From: Rhizobium sp. LCM 4573 | Lineage (GTDB): Bacteria > Pseudomonadota > Alphaproteobacteria > Rhizobiales > Rhizobiaceae | Direction of reading: 5' to 3' | Assembly: GCF_001854865.1 (NCBI RefSeq) | Contig: NZ_MDDW01000029.1 | Coordinates: 254,692 to 265,688 of the forward strand | DNA length: 10,997 nucleotides | Shown here: one piece after another, positions 6,693-10,997 of the stretch | Numbering within the stretch: position 1 is the first letter of the stretch | Layout: the number at the start of each line of letters is the position of its first letter | Position numbers and translations under genes: made by a program | The notes under the pieces: generated by a model | Databases searched by the model: none | What the model was told of the DNA's origin: nothing | The model's input: only the letters and a program-made list of their open reading frames with translations

Positions 6693-6704
6693 TGAAACGT
6701 TTCC
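6693..6704. promoter_or_regulatory. Putative LacI-family (Cra/FruR-like) operator upstream of ppdK
   Basis: TGAAACGTTTCC contains the perfect 10-bp palindrome GAAACGTTTC and matches 11 of 12 positions of the enterobacterial Cra (FruR) site TGAAACGTTTCA. It lies 58 bp before the ppdK start codon. A CATAAT -10-like box (6680-6685) just upstream would place transcription start inside the site, but it has no clear -35. Cra controls gluconeogenic genes such as ppsA in E. coli, which makes the position before ppdK suggestive. Whether this organism has a suitable LacI-family regulator is unknown. Confidence 0.35.
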
Positions 6705-6762
6705 AAACTGTCGCAAAAGCTGTAATCGTTAAGAAAAATACTGCGGCGGGTGGAGAGCAGGC

Positions 6763-9450
6763 ATGGTGAAATGGGTCTATCGCTTCGGCGGCGACGAGGC
6801 GGAAGGGCGAGTAGCCGATGTGGCGCTGCTCGGCGGCAAGGGCGCCAATCTCGCGGAGATGGCAAGCCTCGGCCTGCCGGTCCCGCCCGGTTTCACCATC
6901 GTCACGGAAGCATGCGCTTGGTATTTCGGCAATGGCTGCACCCTGCCGGATGACCTGAAGGCCCAGGTTCTGGAGGGGATTTCCCGTATAGAAGGGTTGA
7001 CCGGCCGCGCCTTCGGCGGCGGCGCGAGGCCGCTTCTCCTCTCGATACGTTCCGGTGCGCGGGCCTCCATGCCCGGCATGATGGATACGGTGCTGAACCT
7101 CGGCCTCAACGACCGCACGGTGCAGGCGCTGGGCCATGACGCGGGCGATGCACGCTTCGCCTGGGACAGCTATCGCCGCTTCATCCAGATGTATGCCGAC
7201 GTGGTCATGGGGCTGGATCACGAGATCTTCGAGGAGATACTGGAAGACGAGAAGGCGCGCTTCGGCCATGAGTTCGACACCGAACTCTCGGCGGTGGAGT
7301 GGCAGCATGTCGTCGGCCTCTACAAGCGGGTGATCGAGGAGGAGTTGGGCGAGGATTTCCCGCAGGATCCGCATGTCCAGCTCTGGAAGGCCATTGCCGC
7401 CGTCTTTGCAAGCTGGATGAACCCTCGCGCCGCCACCTACCGCATGCTCCACCGGATTCCGGAGGATTGGGGCACGGCGGTCAACGTCCAGGCCATGGTG
7501 TTCGGCAATCTGGGTTCCTCTTCCGCCACCGGCGTCGCCTTCACCCGCAACCCTTCGACCGGCGAAAACGAGCTTTACGGCGAGTTCCTGGTGAATGCTC
7601 AAGGCGAGGATGTCGTGGCCGGCATCCGCACGCCCCAGGCGATCACGGAGGAGGGGCGGCTTGCCTCCGGCTCCGACAGGCCCTCGATGGAAAAGCTGAT
7701 GCCCGAGGCCTTTGCGGAGTTCAGGGAAATCTGCGCCCGGCTGGAGCGGCATTACCGCGATATGCAGGATCTCGAATTCACCGTCGAGCGCGGCAAGCTC
7801 TGGATGCTGCAGACCCGCTCGGGCAAGCGCACGACGCGCGCGGCCATGAAGATCGCAGTCGACATGGTGGAGGAAGGGCTGATCGCCGAAGAGGAGGCGA
7901 TCTGCCGCATAGAGCCGGCTTCGCTCGACCAGTTGCTGCATCCGACCATCGATCCGCGCGTGGAACGCCACCTCGTGGGTTCCGGCCTTCCCGCATCGCC
8001 CGGGGCTGCGACCGGCGAGATCGTCTTCACGGCGGAAGAGGCGGTCCAGGCCGAGGAGGAGGGGCGCAAGGTCATCCTTGTGCGCATCGAGACGAGCCCC
8101 GAGGATATCCACGGCATGCACGCGGCCGAAGGCATTCTCACTACGCGCGGCGGCATGACCAGCCATGCGGCGGTCGTGGCGCGCGGCATGGGCATACCAT
8201 GCGTGGTCGGCGCCGGATCGATGCGCGTCGATATGCGCAACGAGGTGCTGATGGGGCTCGGCGGACTGACGCTGAGGCGTGGCGACACGGTGACCATCGA
8301 TGGCTCCTCCGGCCAGGTCTTGAAGGGTGCCGTGCCGATGATCCAGCCGGAGCTTTCGGGCGATTTTGGCCGGCTGATGACATGGGCCGACAAGACCCGC
8401 CGCATGACCGTGCGCACCAATGCCGATACGCCGCAGGACGCCCGCGCCGCCCGCTCCTTCGGGGCCGAAGGCATTGGGCTCTGCCGTACCGAACACATGT
8501 TCTTCGAGGGCGGCCGCATCCACGTGATGCGCCGCATGATTCTCGCCGAGACGGAGGAGGGGCGCCGCTCTGCACTCGCCGAACTGCTACCCATGCAGCG
8601 AGCCGATTTCACCGAGCTCTTCACGATCATGCACGGCCTGCCGGTGACGATCCGCCTTCTCGACCCGCCGCTCCACGAATTCCTGCCAAAGACGGACGAG
8701 GAGATCGCGGATGTCGCGGCGGCCATGGGCATGGAACCCGCCTTCCTGCGCCGCCGCGTCGATGCGCTGCACGAGTTCAACCCTATGCTCGGCCTGCGCG
8801 GCTGCCGCCTTGCCATTTCCTATCCCGAGATTGCCGAGATGCAGGCGCGCGCCATCTTCGAGGCCGCGGTTGCCGCAGCCGAAAAGACGGGCGAGCCGGT
8901 CGAGCTGGAGATCATGGTGCCGCTGGTCGGCCTGCGCTCCGAGCTAGACTACGTCAAGGGCGTCATCGATCGCGTGGCTGCCGCCGTGGGCGAGGAAAGC
9001 GGCAGGAAGATCGGCTATCTGGCGGGCACCATGATCGAGCTGCCGCGCGCGGCACTCCGCGCCCATGTGATCGCCGAAACCGCCGAGTTCTTCTCCTTCG
9101 GCACCAACGACCTGACCCAGACGACCTTCGGCATCTCCCGCGATGACGCGGCGGGCTTCATTCCGATTTACCAGAAGAAGGGCATCCTCGAGCACGACCC
9201 CTTCATCTCGCTGGATTTCGACGGCGTCGGCGAGCTGATCCGGCTGGCAGCGGAGCGGGGACGCTCCACCCGGACCGATCTCAAGCTCGGCATCTGCGGC
9301 GAGCATGGCGGCGATCCGGCCTCCATACGCTTCTGCGAGGAGGCCGGGCTGGACTATGTCTCCTGCTCGCCCTTCCGCGTGCCGATCGCGCGGCTTGCCG
9401 CCGCTCAAGCCGCGATCGAGCAGAGGAAGGTCAAGGCACCGACGCCTTGA
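6763..9450 (+). CDS. ppdK: Pyruvate, phosphate dikinase
   Basis: The product is 895 aa, normal for bacterial PPDK. It interconverts pyruvate + ATP + Pi with PEP + AMP + PPi in the cytosol, linking glycolysis and gluconeogenesis. The N-terminal ATP-grasp domain (about 1-345) begins with FGGDEAEGR and GGKGANLAEMASLGLPVPPGFT-type sequence (residues 25 onward). The central phosphohistidine domain has GGMTSHAAVVARG with catalytic His468; the adjacent Thr466 is where the regulatory PDRP kinase acts in other organisms. The C-terminal PEP/pyruvate barrel (about 530-890) ends with LGICGEHGGDP, whose Cys845 is the general acid/base. Both residues are shifted by 13-14 from the Clostridium symbiosum enzyme (His455, Cys831). 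The ATG at 6763 has GGTGGAG upstream. The gene is isolated from smc by a strong terminator and overlaps the convergent glycosyltransferase gene by 20 bp. Confidence 0.99.
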   Translation: MVKWVYRFGGDEAEGRVADVALLGGKGANLAEMASLGLPVPPGFTIVTEACAWYFGNGCTLPDDLKAQVLEGISRIEGLTGRAFGGGARPLLLSIRSGARASMPGMMDTVLNLGLNDRTVQALGHDAGDARFAWDSYRRFIQMYADVVMGLDHEIFEEILEDEKARFGHEFDTELSAVEWQHVVGLYKRVIEEELGEDFPQDPHVQLWKAIAAVFASWMNPRAATYRMLHRIPEDWGTAVNVQAMVFGNLGSSSATGVAFTRNPSTGENELYGEFLVNAQGEDVVAGIRTPQAITEEGRLASGSDRPSMEKLMPEAFAEFREICARLERHYRDMQDLEFTVERGKLWMLQTRSGKRTTRAAMKIAVDMVEEGLIAEEEAICRIEPASLDQLLHPTIDPRVERHLVGSGLPASPGAATGEIVFTAEEAVQAEEEGRKVILVRIETSPEDIHGMHAAEGILTTRGGMTSHAAVVARGMGIPCVVGAGSMRVDMRNEVLMGLGGLTLRRGDTVTIDGSSGQVLKGAVPMIQPELSGDFGRLMTWADKTRRMTVRTNADTPQDARAARSFGAEGIGLCRTEHMFFEGGRIHVMRRMILAETEEGRRSALAELLPMQRADFTELFTIMHGLPVTIRLLDPPLHEFLPKTDEEIADVAAAMGMEPAFLRRRVDALHEFNPMLGLRGCRLAISYPEIAEMQARAIFEAAVAAAEKTGEPVELEIMVPLVGLRSELDYVKGVIDRVAAAVGEESGRKIGYLAGTMIELPRAALRAHVIAETAEFFSFGTNDLTQTTFGISRDDAAGFIPIYQKKGILEHDPFISLDFDGVGELIRLAAERGRSTRTDLKLGICGEHGGDPASIRFCEEAGLDYVSCSPFRVPIARLAAAQAAIEQRKVKAPTP
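9431..9450. terminator. Palindromic overlap of the convergent ppdK and glycosyltransferase ends
   Basis: The 20 bp shared by both genes form the inverted repeat TCAAGGC / GCCTTGA, seven perfect pairs around the loop ACCGAC. The outermost bases are the two stop codons: TGA of ppdK at 9448-9450 and, on the other strand, TGA read from 9433 to 9431. It would make a hairpin in either transcript. Flanking T-tracts are weak (TATTCGTTAA to the right, CCTTCCTCT on the other strand), so termination strength is doubtful. Confidence 0.45.
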
Positions 9451-10495
9451 TATTCGTTAATCCGCCGATCCACTCGCCCATGCCCTTGAACGTCTGCTCC
9501 CAGGTAGGCAGCGACTGGCCGAAGCGCCAGGCGCGTTCGGCTTCCGCGGTGAGGCGTTCGGGAACGGCAAGCAGGCTGTCGATAAGCTCGGCCATAGCTG
9601 GCGGATCGTCGGCCGGAGCGCCGATCACCCCGCCGCTTGCCCAGGTCGCCACCGCGCCGGAATCCGTCGTGACCACCGGAACGCCGCGGCGAAGCGCTTC
9701 GGCCACGGCCATGCCGTAACCCTCATAGCGCGATGCGGCGACGAAAAGGCTTGTGGCCTGCCAGAGGGAGGCGAGTTCAGCGTCGGAAACCTCTCCCAGC
9801 AGTTCGATGCGCTCGCCAAGGCCGAGTTCTGCGATTTTCAGGCGGAGTTGCGCGGCAAGCGCCGGATAGCGGTTCGGATCGCCCGCGATCCGCCACCGCC
9901 AATCCGTCGCGCGCAGCCGGCTTGCGGCTTCCAGGATGTAATCGTAGCGCTTGCGGGGGATCACCGCGCCGATGGACAGGATCTGCAGCGGCCGCGCATC
10001 ACCGACCTTCGACCGAGGCGCCCACTCGTTACCGGGCACGGCGACCCTGATCCGGCTGGCGTCGATGGAATAGTGCTCCTCGAGATAGCGTCTCGATTCC
10101 TGCGAGGTGACGATGATGCCGGCACTCAAGGCAAGCGCCTCTCCCTCCATTTGGCGCAACCGTATTCCCTCGCTGTCATGCGGGTTGCCGTGCTCCACCA
10201 CGAGCGAATGGTGAAAGATGGAGACCACCGGAAATGCCGCATGGCGCAGGAGCGGCAGGAGCTGGCAGACATGGATGTGGTCGGTAAGGAGCAGACCGTC
10301 CCCGACCGCCGAAAGGTTTGGCGCGAGAGCCGCGAGCGTTTCCCTGTCGATCGCCGGAAACGCCGTCTCGATGCCCATCGGCAGAATGCGGCTTCCCTGC
10401 CTGGCAAGGGCCTCTATCAGGCGGCTGTTGTAGACGAAGCCGCCGGTGCGCCGCGCATAGTCGCGGCTCGAAAAATAATGGATGTCTCTGGTCAT
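9431..10495 (-). CDS. Glycosyltransferase family 4 (GT-B fold)
   Basis: The product is 354 aa, with no signal peptide and no membrane segment, so it is probably cytosolic or peripheral to the inner membrane. The N-terminal acceptor domain starts after HYFSSRDYARRTGGFVYN, with the GG loop typical of GT4 enzymes. The C-terminal nucleotide-sugar domain starts at LSIGAVIPRKRYD (about 173-185), whose Arg181/Lys182 would bind the donor phosphates. It contains the EX7E motif E258-GYGMAVA-E266 within SRYEGYGMAVAEAL. These features indicate a retaining glycosyltransferase; donor and acceptor cannot be told. A role in cell-surface polysaccharide or glycolipid synthesis is a guess. The ATG at 10495 is preceded by GGGGCGGGG, not a classical Shine-Dalgarno. 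The lipoprotein gene ends 24 nt upstream on the same strand, so the two are probably one operon. Confidence 0.93.
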   Translation of the reverse strand: MTRDIHYFSSRDYARRTGGFVYNSRLIEALARQGSRILPMGIETAFPAIDRETLAALAPNLSAVGDGLLLTDHIHVCQLLPLLRHAAFPVVSIFHHSLVVEHGNPHDSEGIRLRQMEGEALALSAGIIVTSQESRRYLEEHYSIDASRIRVAVPGNEWAPRSKVGDARPLQILSIGAVIPRKRYDYILEAASRLRATDWRWRIAGDPNRYPALAAQLRLKIAELGLGERIELLGEVSDAELASLWQATSLFVAASRYEGYGMAVAEALRRGVPVVTTDSGAVATWASGGVIGAPADDPPAMAELIDSLLAVPERLTAEAERAWRFGQSLPTWEQTFKGMGEWIGGLTNIKASVP

Positions 10496-10519
10496 CCCCG
10501 CCCCGGCATCGATGCGGCT

Positions 10520-10792
10520 TCACCGTCTGCGATCGTGAACGATCACCCGCCGCTCCACGAACATGGGGCCCCAGGCGGTACGCGCCTGCTGCTCGCGCCA
10601 GCTGCGGCTTTCGGCCCGGCGATCCAGGTCGAGGTCGAGCAGGCACCGCGCCATGCCTTCCGTGCCCGGCCGGAAGCCGTAGCTTCTGCAATGCTGCTCG
10701 TCCGCAGCGCGGCGTTCCTCGGGCGACATGGTTTCGCAGGCCGTGAGCATGAGGGGAAGGGCGGCGACAAGGAGCAGACGATAGGCACGCAT
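10520..10792 (-). CDS. Small lipoprotein of unknown function
   Basis: The product is 90 aa. Residues 1-19 form a lipoprotein signal peptide: MRAYR, a hydrophobic core, and the lipobox LTAC with lipidated Cys19. The residue after it is Glu, not Asp, so no classical inner-membrane retention signal is present and sorting to the outer membrane is plausible. The mature part has two Cys, C35 and C50, framing a segment with YGFRPGTEGMARC. This CxxYGFxxGTxxxAxC pattern recurs, as I recall, in many small alphaproteobacterial lipoproteins of unknown role, and the pair may form a disulfide. The C-terminus is basic (ends DRRR). The ATG at 10792 has GGAG nine nt upstream. It is the first gene of the probable operon with the glycosyltransferase. 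Confidence 0.85.
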   Translation of the reverse strand: MRAYRLLLVAALPLMLTACETMSPEERRAADEQHCRSYGFRPGTEGMARCLLDLDLDRRAESRSWREQQARTAWGPMFVERRVIVHDRRR

Positions 10793-10910
10793 GGCAAGAC
10801 TCCATAAGCTCGGCAGGACGGAACGATCCCGATTCCATTCCCCGCCGACCTGTTCTACACATTGAATCTATACATTGAAGACCATCTCTTCGCGAGGATG
10901 TTCCTGCAAG

Positions 10911-10997
10911 ATGACCGTCCGTTTCGTCAGGCCTGTTTCGCATTCGGCTTACGCCGCCCGGCGGATCGGCCTCGCCGCGCTCATTCTGTTCCTGCTG
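10911..10997 (+). CDS. N-terminus of a membrane protein, possibly DUF1499 family (cut by window edge)
   Basis: The ATG at 10911 opens a frame that continues to the last base of the window, 29 codons. The peptide begins MTVRFVRPVS, has a basic ARRIG, then a hydrophobic run (LAALILFLL) that looks like the start of a first transmembrane helix. From memory this N-terminus resembles rhizobial DUF1499-domain membrane proteins, but too little is present to be sure. GAGGA lies 12 nt before the ATG, a rather long spacing. The gene is divergent from the lipoprotein gene with 118 bp between them, which must hold both promoters. Within that gap ACATTGAA occurs twice (10859-10866 and 10872-10879), 13 bp apart. 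Confidence 0.6.
   Translation, partial: MTVRFVRPVSHSAYAARRIGLAALILFLL

Noticed and set aside
6444-6716. 90-codon minus-strand frame in the smc-ppdK gap
   Set aside because: No Shine-Dalgarno, no recognisable features, and it runs through the palindrome and terminator stem.
6538-8523. 661-codon open frame antisense to ppdK
   Set aside because: It is a shadow of a highly conserved plus-strand gene; the His-rich low-complexity composition has no recognisable motif.
7299-9146. 615-codon plus-strand frame inside ppdK in another reading frame
   Set aside because: It is an Arg/His/Gly-rich alternative-frame artefact of high GC within the intact ppdK.
10506-10515. 10-bp palindrome GCATCGATGC between lipoprotein and glycosyltransferase genes
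   Set aside because: Palindromes this short are expected about ten times by chance in a window of this length and nothing else supports it.
9848-10807. 319-codon plus-strand frame opposite the glycosyltransferase and lipoprotein
   Set aside because: The minus-strand genes have clear family motifs (EX7E, lipobox); this frame has none.
1-10997. CRISPR arrays, insertion sequences, prophage, tRNA or rRNA genes
   Set aside because: No regularly spaced repeats, transposase, integrase or structural RNA sequence was seen on either strand.

Overview
The window looks like the chromosome of a rhizobial alphaproteobacterium (Rhizobiaceae: Rhizobium, Agrobacterium, Ensifer or a close relative). The reasons are the GC-rich coding sequence, the protein families and their order (mutY, a DUF721 protein, a DsbA-like thioredoxin, smc, ppdK), CTATAT-type -10 boxes, and an intergenic element that resembles the mosaic repeats of rhizobia. 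Genus and species cannot be fixed from the sequence alone.

Left part, minus strand (1-1201): mutY, the adenine DNA glycosylase of the 8-oxoguanine repair pathway, is followed by the first 32 codons of a HAD-family hydrolase that runs off the left edge. Plus strand from about 1267 to 6385: a small unrecognised one-TM protein overlaps a TTG-started DUF721 (DciA-like) gene. An intergenic palindromic repeat follows, then a secreted DsbA-like thioredoxin with a CPHC active site, then, after 36 nt, the full-length chromosome-partition ATPase gene smc. The theme is DNA repair, replication and chromosome maintenance plus one periplasmic disulfide enzyme. No obviously foreign DNA, insertion sequence, prophage, tRNA, rRNA or CRISPR array is visible.

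The 377-bp gap between smc and ppdK (6386-6762) is the most interesting part. It holds, in order, a perfect 18-bp palindrome, a CTATAT -10-like box, three consecutive RNA hairpins (the second with CCUCCU, an anti-Shine-Dalgarno sequence, in its loop; the third a perfect 17-bp stem followed by a pyrimidine tract), and a Cra/FruR-like palindrome about 60 nt before ppdK. This is the layout of a free-standing trans-acting small RNA of about 140 nt with its own regulator site, plus a separately controlled ppdK.

Right part: ppdK (pyruvate phosphate dikinase, complete) meets a GT4-type glycosyltransferase gene tail to tail. The 20-bp overlap is itself a perfect inverted repeat that carries both stop codons. 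A small lipoprotein gene lies just upstream of the glycosyltransferase on the same strand, probably in one operon. The window ends in the first 29 codons of a divergent membrane protein, possibly of the DUF1499 family.

Most of the window is ordinary core genome. The candidate sRNA, the dyads around it and the palindromic gene overlap are the points worth following up.
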